Shown here piece after piece: positions 46,870-54,911 of a stretch of 64,000 nucleotides of DNA (position 1 is the first letter of the stretch; each line of letters starts with the position of its first letter). Position numbers and translations under genes: made by a program. The stretch spans positions 2,728,001 to 2,792,000 of the forward strand of contig OZ244794.1 of NCBI GenBank assembly GCA_965219915.1, given 5' to 3'. Under the pieces are notes generated by a model, which worked only from the letters and a program-made list of their open reading frames with translations, ran no database searches and was not told where the DNA came from. The DNA is from Bin80 sp965219915. Lineage in GTDB: Bacteria > Bacteroidota > Rhodothermia > Rhodothermales > Bin80.

Positions 46870-47660
46870 CATTTGGTCACAGAAGATCCCGGGAAGGGCT
46901 CCCGGGAAAATCACAATTCTCGAATACCAACTGCATGCCAGTAATCAATCTAATCCCCCGAAAGCCCTGTAGGGTCTGAACGGATTCTTGAAACCTGGGC
47001 AATGCGGCGTTCTCGCCAATCGGTTGCTCAACCTCCCGACTCTGAGACTCCATGAAATCAATCTCCGCCAGACGACTGCGCAGTGCACGCTCATCGTTGA
47101 GTTCCTCCAGCTTCACTTGATTCATCCACACCATAAATTTTCTTTCTCCGATCTATTCACGCATTGTAGGTCTGCCCCCAAGTTTGCAACAGATGGATCA
47201 CACGCATCTTGCTTTGGTGGTCGATTTTGACCAACCCCTCGCGACTACGCACCAGCGCCCGAGCTGCCTCAAATTGCCGATCCGGAATAAAATATTCCGT
47301 CAGTAAACCAGCAGCAAATTACTCGGCTAACTTTCGGGAATCCCGGATATCCGTCTTAATCCGATCCCCAGGACGGCGAAGAATGGATCCCGGCGCAATC
47401 ACTGCACAATCCATGCCTAGCTCCCGGAGCTGGTGGTACAGCACATATCCACAAGAGGAGGCTTCATAGCAACTGCGGAACTCGCCGTAGTTGCTATGAA
47501 TATGTTCAACGAAGTTGCGAACCTTTTTTGGCTTGTGCGTGGGAAACTCCGTTTCGTAACAAATTCAACGCCGATCTCCGCCATATATACATGCTGAAAT
47601 GGTATCTCGATGAACATCCTGACCGGCGTAGTAACAGATCCCGGAAGAGGGCAAAGGTTG
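46870..47660 (-). pseudogene. Decayed IS110-family transposase gene
   Basis: Read on the minus strand, the fragments of an IS110 (DEDD) transposase appear in order. They are YYAGQDVHRDTISACIYG near 47650-47600, ETEFPTHKPKKVRNFVEHI, CYEASSCGYVLYHQLRELG, IAPGSILRRPGDRIKTDIRD, FEAARALVRSREGLVKIDHQ, and a Transposase_20-like LQGFRGIRLITGMQLV near 46930. In-frame stops interrupt it (after GGDRR and after RKLAE), the frame shifts before the last part, and the C-terminus is missing. It is a dead remnant of an insertion sequence; its element ends were not identified. Confidence 0.85.
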
Positions 47661-47754
47661 AAGTTACATAGCCAGTAAAGGTCTGGCTAAGTACCGGAGG
47701 ATAAGGTCCGGCGAGGAAGCCTCCATACAATGATATCTTTACCAGGCTGTGCCG

Positions 47755-48364
47755 AGTTGTCCACGGAGAATACCGGGGCCATTGAAGGCCTGCTGCTGCG
47801 CATGATCCGGCAGGGGTTGCGTACGTTCGGAGGAACTTATTCGTGGGTGACGGCGCCAAGGGCATTCACAGTGCGATTACAGCAGTCCTTGGCGACTGAA
47901 CACAGATTTAGTGGTGCACGCAGCATAAGCGCGAGAACATCAAAGGACATCTGCGTGGCGAGAAAAAGAGTTCGATCGAACGGAAGCTCAATGAGGCCTA
48001 CTTTGGAACGCAACCGTACTGCGAAGCAATGCAGGAGCTGGAGGCCATTCAGGAACAATCAAAAAAAGATGGATATACGGAGGCGGCCAACAGTCTGGGC
48101 CAAGGATTGGAGGATGCGTTAACGCTCCATCGTTTGGGCGTGCATGCGAAATTGCGTTCCTATTTACGAACCACAAACAACGTGGAAAGTCTCAACGCCA
48201 CGATCAAAGAGCCTTACCGAAAAATCCGATGGTGGACGAGCTCCAAACAATGTCGTCGCAGGGCCGTCATGGGCCTGCGGAAGATGGAAACCAATGTGCT
48301 GAATCTCCCCCTTACAGAGGATTTGGCAAAGTTGCAAAGAGCCCTCCAGGAACAAGAATCATAG
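47755..48364 (+). pseudogene. Decayed IS256 (mutator)-family transposase gene
   Basis: Plus-strand fragments in order are ENTGAIEGLLLRMIRQGLR, LFVGDGAKGIHSAITAVLGD, CTQHKRENIKGHLRGEKKSS, EDALTLHRLGVHAKLRSYL, TTNNVESLNATIKEPYRKI and SSKQCRRRAVMGLRKMETN. They match the C-terminal two thirds of mutator-type transposases. A frameshift near 47835 and in-frame stops near 47898 disable it, and the N-terminus is absent. Only the last 111 codons remain open. It lies between the two isomerase-like copies, facing the opposite way to the IS110 remnant. Confidence 0.85.
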
Positions 48365-48459
48365 CGAAGAATATGCCCAATTCCCGTCAGTTGGCAAGAT
48401 CAAGTTTCAATAAGGATTGAGACTTGCCCTCGGCCCTGCGTTTACTTGCATTATTGGCC

Positions 48460-48515
48460 ATGATCACCCGAAGGGACGTTATCAGATTAGCCGCTGCAAA
48501 GCCGATGGGTATTGC
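48460..48515 (+). pseudogene. 5' fragment of the second isomerase-like copy
   Basis: ATG 48460 opens MITRRDVIRLAAAKPMGIA, closely matching the leader MITRRNFIKLATATPFGIA of the intact gene. About 20 bp upstream are also similar (TTTACTTGCATTATTGGCC against TTTACTTACATTGTTGACC). Homology then stops and G+C-rich sequence begins. The missing remainder resumes at 50715, so the gene looks split by an insertion of about 2.2 kb. Confidence 0.7.
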
Positions 48516-48736
48516 AGCGGGCGCGTCGGCGACGTGCTGGAGGCGATTTTCGAGGATGAGCCAGCCGGTCAAATCCCCTTAGAGGCGAAGTCAAGAACGA
48601 GAACCATGCTCTGGCTGATGCCGACTCGCTACCGCACCGCCACCTTCATCGCAACCGTCGTCGTTTGGAGCGCCCAACCCGCGATGGCACAGCAGCGGAC
48701 CCGCGTGGCACTCGTCACGCCGGAAGTTGCTTGTCA
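48512..48736 (+). repeat. Left arm of an imperfect long inverted repeat
   Basis: The arm is similar to the reverse complement of 50457-50721. Shared stretches include AGCCGGTCAAATCCCC, GAGAACCATG, CTGGCTGATG, GCCCAACCCGCG and CCGGAAGTTGC. The left arm lacks about 45 bp present in the right arm. It covers the 5' region and leader of the gene at 48606. Together the arms bound a G+C-rich segment. Confidence 0.7.
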
Positions 48737-50216
48737 CGTCGCCCCTGCGCACTCGGCTACCGTGACGGAGGTTCTCAAGCTCACGGGCAATCCCTATCAA
48801 TCGGAGATGTGGATTGAGCGGACCGAGACCGACGAGAGGGGAGGGACCTGGATCCACGTGGCGCCCTACTTTACTGCACGCCCATGGGTACGGGAGGGAT
48901 GCTGGATACCGGAATCGATGGTGGTCCCGACCGAGGGAGCCGGTCACTTGCTGGAGCTGGCCGACCGCCTGCTATCCTTGGACGCCCTGCCGCCGCTGGA
49001 GCACCTGCTAGCCGCATACACACTGTTCGTGCATTCCCGGTACAGGGACCAGGTGGAGGGGTCCGCCGTCTTCGCTCAGCGGCGGACGGCGTTGGTTGCC
49101 AGGGCGGTGGAGGCGGCACAATCCGCCGGGCGGACCCCTCTTCGCCCGGTAGATCGCGACCCTCGGATCATCATGTGGATTGAGTCGTTCGGGGACCGGG
49201 TGCGTTATTTGGAACACCCGTCGGGCCGGGGCACCTGGACGGTGGACGAGGGGGCCCCGGAGACCGATGCAGAGCCGGGGCGACGCGAACATGCGAGGGG
49301 GCATGATGGTAGGGAACTGGCACTCATCGCTCCCGATGTTGCGTGCCGCCTCAGGCCCTCGAGGACCGCTTCCAGCCAGAGGATACTGCGATTAGACCTT
49401 CACTTTCGGACCGATCGGCCCGACTCCACCGTGGCCGACGAAGCGTGGGTCTTCTACCCGCCGGGGGAGTGCTGGGTGGCGGCCGCTCACACCGCCCCGG
49501 GCGACACGGACCAACATGTGCTCACTATGGCCGACCGTTTCCTGACCTCTGGCGAGGGGTGGTCCACTTTCAATCACCTCAGTCTGTTGGCGGTGCTGTC
49601 GGTCCGCGGGCGTGGGCACCGGGTCGCGGTCGAAGGATCGGCGGTGCTGGGTTTACGGCGGCTGGATCTGCTGCGCCAAGTGCTGGGCAAGTTCTCTCCC
49701 ATGAGTGCCGACGCGTTGACGCTGGCATGGATCGAGGTGCTCGGAAGTGAGATCTCGATAACCGACGAGGGCCATGCCTGGACCGTGAGCGACGAGGCGT
49801 ATATGACTCTGTACGAACGGCACCGGGCGGACCCGCTCGCCGAGGAGATCAAGTGGAAGTTTGCGAGTGAGTCGGATGCCTATGAATGCGAGGGGGATCC
49901 CATCTGCTATACGGAGCAGGCCGTCAACGAGAGGCTGTCCAAGTACTGGGCCGAGTTCCCGGACGGCCGCCATATCGCGCGGGCTATCGAATTGGGTCTG
50001 ACGCATCTCGGCTACGCTCTAGAGCGGTGCAGCGCCGCGCGCGCAGCCGGTCCAGACTCGCGGGAGGCGAGAATCTGGGAGTGGAACAAGTGGGATGACA
50101 GGGGCCCGGCAATCGTCCAAGCGTTGCGTGCGTCGCTAGAGGAGGTGGTCGAAGAAGTCAGGGCGCCGCTGATCGAGAAGCTGGGCGAGTTGGAGAAGTG
50201 TGGTGCGAAACAATGA
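48606..50216 (+). CDS. Secreted protein of unknown function with a duplicated SH3-like/helical module
   Basis: The start is taken as ATG 48606 (MLWLMPTRYRT), just before a signal peptide ending PAMAQ; the frame is open further upstream but that part covers the inverted repeat. The 536-residue product contains two related modules, about residues 33-215 and 236-400. Each has a beta-rich start (RVALVTPEVACHV / ELALIAPDVACRL) and a Trp/Cys strand (REGCWIPESM / PGECWVAAAH). A helical part follows (EGSAVFAQRR / EGSAVLGLRR, then MWIESFGDRV / AWIEVLGSEI) and the end reads WTV. A charged helical C-terminus completes it. I do not recognise a named family. The gene is visibly richer in G+C than its neighbours, suggesting foreign origin. 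Confidence 0.8.
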   Translation: MLWLMPTRYRTATFIATVVVWSAQPAMAQQRTRVALVTPEVACHVAPAHSATVTEVLKLTGNPYQSEMWIERTETDERGGTWIHVAPYFTARPWVREGCWIPESMVVPTEGAGHLLELADRLLSLDALPPLEHLLAAYTLFVHSRYRDQVEGSAVFAQRRTALVARAVEAAQSAGRTPLRPVDRDPRIIMWIESFGDRVRYLEHPSGRGTWTVDEGAPETDAEPGRREHARGHDGRELALIAPDVACRLRPSRTASSQRILRLDLHFRTDRPDSTVADEAWVFYPPGECWVAAAHTAPGDTDQHVLTMADRFLTSGEGWSTFNHLSLLAVLSVRGRGHRVAVEGSAVLGLRRLDLLRQVLGKFSPMSADALTLAWIEVLGSEISITDEGHAWTVSDEAYMTLYERHRADPLAEEIKWKFASESDAYECEGDPICYTEQAVNERLSKYWAEFPDGRHIARAIELGLTHLGYALERCSAARAAGPDSREARIWEWNKWDDRGPAIVQALRASLEEVVEEVRAPLIEKLGELEKCGAKQ

Positions 50217-50456
50217 GCGCAGCAGGGCTAATATAGTGAGGGAGACTGGAGGTGCCTCCGTAAGGCGAGTCGAGAATCTTACTGATCGACAATATCCCTA
50301 TGACGGTGGGGCACGAGGTATGTTCAGCTCCTGGACGAGAGATCGCACTGCTTGGCACCGGTTCGCCGAGGCGTAGACTCAAGCGCGGAAGGCGTGGACA
50401 TTTCAAGGAGATGTGAGCGTGTCTTATTCACGAGCGATCTGGGAAGCGCGGCGCCC

Positions 50457-50596
50457 TGACAGGCAACTTCCGGCATGACGAGCGCCACGCCGTACCGCCG
50501 CTGTGCCGTCGCGGGTTGGGCTGTCCAGACGACCACGACCGCGAGGAGGGCGGCGGCGCGGGAGAGTATCGACATCAGCCAGGGCATGGTTCTCAT
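50457..50596 (-). pseudogene. Inverted, truncated copy of the 48606 gene's 5' end
   Basis: On the minus strand the frame from 50596 reads a leader with AVVVVWTAQPATAQ and then VALVMPEVAC, matching VVVWSAQPAMAQ and VALVTPEVAC of the gene at 48606. Similarity ends about 45 codons in; the open frame continues to 50324 without it. It is the coding part of the right inverted-repeat arm. Confidence 0.75.
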
Positions 50597-50721
50597 TCTC
50601 GACTACGCCTCTGCGGGGATTTGACCGGCTGACTCACCCTCAAAATCTTAAACCGAGGGGCGGGCTACGCAGTGCATGCGGCCGGATCACCTCGAGCGCG
50701 TCTCCGACCCGCCGGCTGCAA
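50457..50721 (-). repeat. Right arm of the imperfect long inverted repeat
   Basis: The reverse complement aligns with 48512-48736 from TTGCAGC at the outer edge to GGAAGTTGC at the inner edge. A segment of about 45 bp near 50650-50690 is present only here. The outer edge abuts the resumed isomerase-like coding sequence. Confidence 0.7.
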
Positions 50722-51656
50722 CGCCGATTGGCATTGCGCTCAGGACTCCACCCGTACTCCCGGCGCAAACCCAATCACAGATTGAATGTGCAGGCGTGGG
50801 GTTGTTTACTATTCCGAAGTTGCTGGAAGAGGATTTTTCGGGCACCATGGCTAGACTGGTCACCATTGTCTATAAGGAGGTCGAATTGTTTGGCCCCTAC
50901 CCCTATACCGTGCCGGAGGTAGTGGCTTCCCAGGAGCCAATAGCCCAGTCCATCGGTCTCTCCCAGAGTGACTACTACGGGCATACTCTTCGGCAGGTCC
51001 GTGACATTTTGGATGCCACCGGACTTACATCACCTTCTGTGCATATTGATCTAGGGACCCTCCAAACCCGTCTGGACGAAGTGGCCGAGGCTTCTCAGGT
51101 GCTGGGACACCAATACGCCGGTATCTCGGCTATCCCCCCGGAGTTGCGCACCAACCTGGATGATTATCGGCGAATTGCGGTTACTTTCAATGTAATCAGT
51201 CTAGCCATGAAGGAAGTGGGGCTCCAGTTTCTCTACCACAACCATGGCTACGGTCTTATAGAGATGGAAGGCAGTATTCCGTTCAATCTGATCCTGCACC
51301 GAACGGATCCAGACCTGGTCGTCATGGAAATGGATGTCTTCTGGATGACGGCGGGACGGGCCGATCCGGTGGAATATCTGGATGCGTATCCCGGTCGCTT
51401 TAAGCTTATGCACATCAAGGACATGACCGAGTTGGTCCGATTTGAGGGCAACGGGGGCGACCCATCCCAGTGAATACCGCTTTTTCCCAAAATGGCGGAT
51501 GCCGGTGAAGGAGTGCTGGATCTTGACGAGATCCTTAAAGTGGCGCCCATGACCGGTGCGGAGCACTTCTGTCTGGAGCGTGATCTGGCTCCCGACCCCG
51601 ATCAGACGCTCGAGGGCAGTTATCAGTACCTGTCGTCTATTGCTCCTGCAGAATGA
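50715..51656 (+). pseudogene. 3' part of the second isomerase-like copy, with a nonsense codon
   Basis: Coding similarity to the intact copy resumes at GCTGCAACGCCGATTGGC (AATPIGIAL) and runs to the last codon (SSIAPAE, TGA at 51654-51656). A TGA at 51471-51473 replaces the TGG that encodes Trp in DPSQW of the intact copy, and the frame continues cleanly after it. The piece also has no start codon of its own in the leader; an ATG at 50676 lies inside the repeat arm. The gene is therefore inactive by two lesions. Confidence 0.85.
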
Positions 51657-51885
51657 CCGCCGACCTTGGATTTCCAAGGAGATGGGCACCCAATACTGCG
51701 TCGTGTGCACCCGCTGAGCATGAATCGGCATCCAGAAATAACTCAACTGGATTTCGATGGCCAAGAACCTGCAGCAATTGTGACAGCCAGCCGTCTCAAT
51801 GGATGGGGTATTGCGCACCCGCGATAAAGCGGAATGCTGACCGCAATTTATTGCGCTGCAATCGGTGGCCGTTTTTTAATTAGGG

Positions 51886-53208
51886 CTATGAAGCGCCAGC
51901 AATTCGTTGGTCATCGTGGGTCTGCACTCGGCTGCCTCGCATGCCGTAATACAGAATTATCAGGAAGCAGCCCAGCGGTACCAGATACGCCGCATGGATA
52001 CCTGCCAGATCGGACACCTGACCCTGCAGGGCGGTCAACACAGCTCCCCCCAGAATAGCCATCACGAGTCCAGAAGCGCCAATCTTGGCGTCTTTTCCCA
52101 ATCCCTCCACGGCGATGCCGTAAATGGTCGGAAACATCAGCGACATGCATCCTGAAACCCCTACCAGCGCTATGGCACCGACCTGTCCTCCAACCAGGAC
52201 CACCAGCAGCGTGAATACGCATGCACCGGCAGCCATTATGCTCAGAAGACGCTGTGGCGAAAGAATCTTCATCAGTGCGGTGCACACAAATCGAGACGCC
52301 GAAAACAACAGAATCGAGGCCAGATAGTAGTTGGCGGCGGACGCTTCGTTCATTTCCAGTTCGTTCATCACGTAGCGGATCGTAAATGACCATACGCCAA
52401 TCTGGGCGCCTACATAAAAGAACTGGGCAATCACACCCTTGACGTAATGCGGGCGTCCCAGCAGCCGCTTAAGTGTCGGCAACAAATCTACCGACGTTTC
52501 TTGGTCTGAAGCCCGTGGGAATTTGGTAACAGCAAACAGAATCCACACCCCAACAATGATGAAGGCAATGGTCACGTACGGCCCCATGACCGCCCCCAGC
52601 TCCGCCTCCTGCATTTGTTGCAGCTGCTCAGGAGCCATCTGTGCCCGTTCCTCGGTGGATGCCTCATTTAGACCGGAGAGGATAAACAACTTCCCCAGAA
52701 TCACACCCGTTATAGAGCCCAGCGGATTAAAGGACTGAGCCAGATTTAGTCGGCGGGTTGCACTCGCCTCCGGCCCCATGGCGATTGCATACGGGTTGGC
52801 GCTCGTTTCCAGTATAGAAAGACCGCCCGCCAGAATAAACAGCGCTGCCAGAAAATGTCCGTATACCATCGTTTGGCTGGCAGGATAAAAAAGCAATGCT
52901 CCAGCTGCAAACAGACCCAGCCCCAGCATCACCCCCGACTTGTAACTGAAGCGTCGAATAAAAACAGCCGCCGGCAGCGCCAGACAGAAATAGGACCCGT
53001 AGAAGGCAATCTGAATCCAGCTGGTCTGGAAATCAGACATGCTCATGATCTTCTTGAAGGTGGCCAGTAGCACATCCGTCATGTTGTTTGCCACACCCCA
53101 GAAGGCAAACAGACTGGTTAGCAGTATGAACGGCCACAGATACTCACGGGGAACCAACGTGCCCCTCAGTTGCCGGCCGGGTTCAGTTTTGCTCGCTTTA
53201 TTCTGCAT
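51886..53208 (-). CDS. FucP-type sugar:proton symporter (MFS)
   Basis: The 440-residue protein has twelve hydrophobic helices and the signatures of the L-fucose/glucose-galactose symporter branch of the MFS. These are REYLWPFILLTSLFAFWGVA, NNMTDVLLATFKKI, GLSILETSANPYAIAMGP, RRLNLAQSFNPLGSITGV, and late GCMSLMFPTIYGIAVEGLG. It would import a monosaccharide released by the upstream enzymes. Fucose is plausible because of the family, but other hexoses are possible. It is the last gene of the presumed glycan operon, separated by 410 bp from the DUF6786-like gene. Confidence 0.88.
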   Translation of the reverse strand: MQNKASKTEPGRQLRGTLVPREYLWPFILLTSLFAFWGVANNMTDVLLATFKKIMSMSDFQTSWIQIAFYGSYFCLALPAAVFIRRFSYKSGVMLGLGLFAAGALLFYPASQTMVYGHFLAALFILAGGLSILETSANPYAIAMGPEASATRRLNLAQSFNPLGSITGVILGKLFILSGLNEASTEERAQMAPEQLQQMQEAELGAVMGPYVTIAFIIVGVWILFAVTKFPRASDQETSVDLLPTLKRLLGRPHYVKGVIAQFFYVGAQIGVWSFTIRYVMNELEMNEASAANYYLASILLFSASRFVCTALMKILSPQRLLSIMAAGACVFTLLVVLVGGQVGAIALVGVSGCMSLMFPTIYGIAVEGLGKDAKIGASGLVMAILGGAVLTALQGQVSDLAGIHAAYLVPLGCFLIILYYGMRGSRVQTHDDQRIAGAS

Positions 53209-53618
53209 TCAAAGCGCCTTTTTAATGAAAGTGGAAAATACCTGTCAACTGTTGGTCCAACGTGTTCAAGGGGAAATACCGTCGGATGGCCACGATGCTG
53301 GCATTCTGGTGGAACCTTGGCTGGTCTGATGAGGCCGTTATCGTAGCCCAGCCCCAGCGTGCCTCCGATGGCTCCCAACGCCTAAATCTACGCCACCCTG
53401 CGCGCGGCTGTATCCTGATCTGGCGACTATTCACCTCATCGGTAGACGCGGATACATCAGTCGTAATCGCTCCATTGGACGGGAGAGTCTTTTGACCCGC
53501 GTTGGTGCCCTTTGCCCCTCGGCCCGATCGCAGCCCTATATGCCGGGTATGTGAGCTTGGCTGGCAATCCAGTTTATCAGCCATCATCTCGGATCACTTG
53601 TGTAGATTTCGCCCTCAC
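53209..53618. other. Spacer before fucP, no gene recognised
   Basis: Several medium-length open frames occur on both strands, but none shows a family pattern. The spacer may carry an internal promoter for the transporter gene. Confidence 0.4.
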
Positions 53619-54854
53619 CTACTCTCCGAATACGGACTGGATTGCATCCAAAGATTTGCCGAGCACCGCTACGGCCGTGCGATCAAGCGCTGCCTCATCT
53701 CCCTGCAAGTGGATCGTGCGATGCACATGTGTATGCGCTTCACCTGGTGCCAGGGCCATTGCTGGAGAAGAGGTTTCCAGTTCAAAAAAGGGACCCAATG
53801 GGGGTACGCCTGCCTCCGGGGGGCCATCATTGTAGCTGTTGACCACATCGCCGCTGAATGGGTCTTCCTGAAGTTCCCACATGGAGTTAACGTACTGATC
53901 ATCCTCATCCGGCAGGGTATACTGTACCAGTGTCAGCACCCCGTTGGCTGCGTCATAGCTTCCAAATGTCGGCATGCTGCGTGCCTTGGAAAACCCGATC
54001 TTGCTGCGGAATTCGCCATCACCCCTGAAATAAACAACCTCATCATCATGCGTTAGCCGGTCCGCGGGTACCTCCCCAAAATAGGCTGCATTCACCACTG
54101 GCCCAGCATCCTCTTCGCTGCCAGCCGCGTACGGTACTACCACAGTTGTCGTCGGCGACGGATTGTACATCCCCAGAATCCAGATGGACAGAAGTCCGGT
54201 CTCTGTAGTCCAGGCTTCACTCCCAGTGTTGGTGACCGTGTTGACGGATTCGAAAGCCACCATGCGGATACCGGGGTCAATTTCAAGCCCCAAAAGTACA
54301 CTTACGGTGTCCACAGAGAGCAACTGCACCGCACGATCAACCCTCAGGTCGAAGACCGTTCCAGAATAGTTCTCTAGCCGCATGTCCTTTTCAAATGCGA
54401 CCTGCTCGGCAGACTGAGAAACGAGCGCCCATGGCCCCCAGTCAATTTCCTCCGGTACGTGCCAGTGATCTAGGTCGAAAGGATCTCCCTCCTTGAAGTA
54501 TATCGAGAACTGTCCGCCCTCGGGGCCAAGCCAGAAACGATCCTCCCCGCCAAACACATTGATGTGGTCCTGCCGCTGACCGGAAGCAATCACGGTCCTG
54601 TTAATCCAGCCGAAGCTTGTGCCTTCGCTGCCTTGGGCGGTACTAGTCAGCACGCGCCCCTGCATGTCAGGGCTGACGGCAGCCTGTGCCTGCCCATCAG
54701 CGTCAGTAAGCACCACTAGGCTGGTGTGCTCCTGCAGAAATTCAAGGTCTGCACCAAAAGTGGCTGTCTCGGGGAGTGGCTCCATGGTGGTTGCGGGCGG
54801 GTTGCAGGCTGCGAGCAAAATTAGTGCAGTTACAAAAGCGCATTTGGTCGTCAT
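53619..54854 (-). CDS. DUF6786-like lipoprotein
   Basis: The 411-residue protein starts at ATG 54854; the start at 54902 would add 16 residues before the signal peptide. The leader ends in a lipobox (ILLAAC, Cys about 16), so it is probably an outer-membrane or periplasmic lipoprotein. It is beta-rich, with GWINRTVIASGQRQDHINVFGGEDRFW-type and FSIYFKEGDPFDLDHWHVP-type segments resembling the DUF6786 family, and APGEAHTHVHRT near the C-terminus, as in galactose-mutarotase-like folds. Its position between a glycosidase-like gene and a sugar transporter suggests a sugar-related role (inference). Confidence 0.75.
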   Translation of the reverse strand: MTTKCAFVTALILLAACNPPATTMEPLPETATFGADLEFLQEHTSLVVLTDADGQAQAAVSPDMQGRVLTSTAQGSEGTSFGWINRTVIASGQRQDHINVFGGEDRFWLGPEGGQFSIYFKEGDPFDLDHWHVPEEIDWGPWALVSQSAEQVAFEKDMRLENYSGTVFDLRVDRAVQLLSVDTVSVLLGLEIDPGIRMVAFESVNTVTNTGSEAWTTETGLLSIWILGMYNPSPTTTVVVPYAAGSEEDAGPVVNAAYFGEVPADRLTHDDEVVYFRGDGEFRSKIGFSKARSMPTFGSYDAANGVLTLVQYTLPDEDDQYVNSMWELQEDPFSGDVVNSYNDGPPEAGVPPLGPFFELETSSPAMALAPGEAHTHVHRTIHLQGDEAALDRTAVAVLGKSLDAIQSVFGE

Positions 54855-54911
54855 CAGCGCGTCAGATTGTTGATCCCAGGCTGTGGTTCGTGGAATATAC
54901 AAACCTGAGTT

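Noticed and set aside
53222..53587. 121-codon minus ORF upstream of fucP
   Set aside because: The composition is irregular, no family pattern is seen, and other overlapping frames are equally open.
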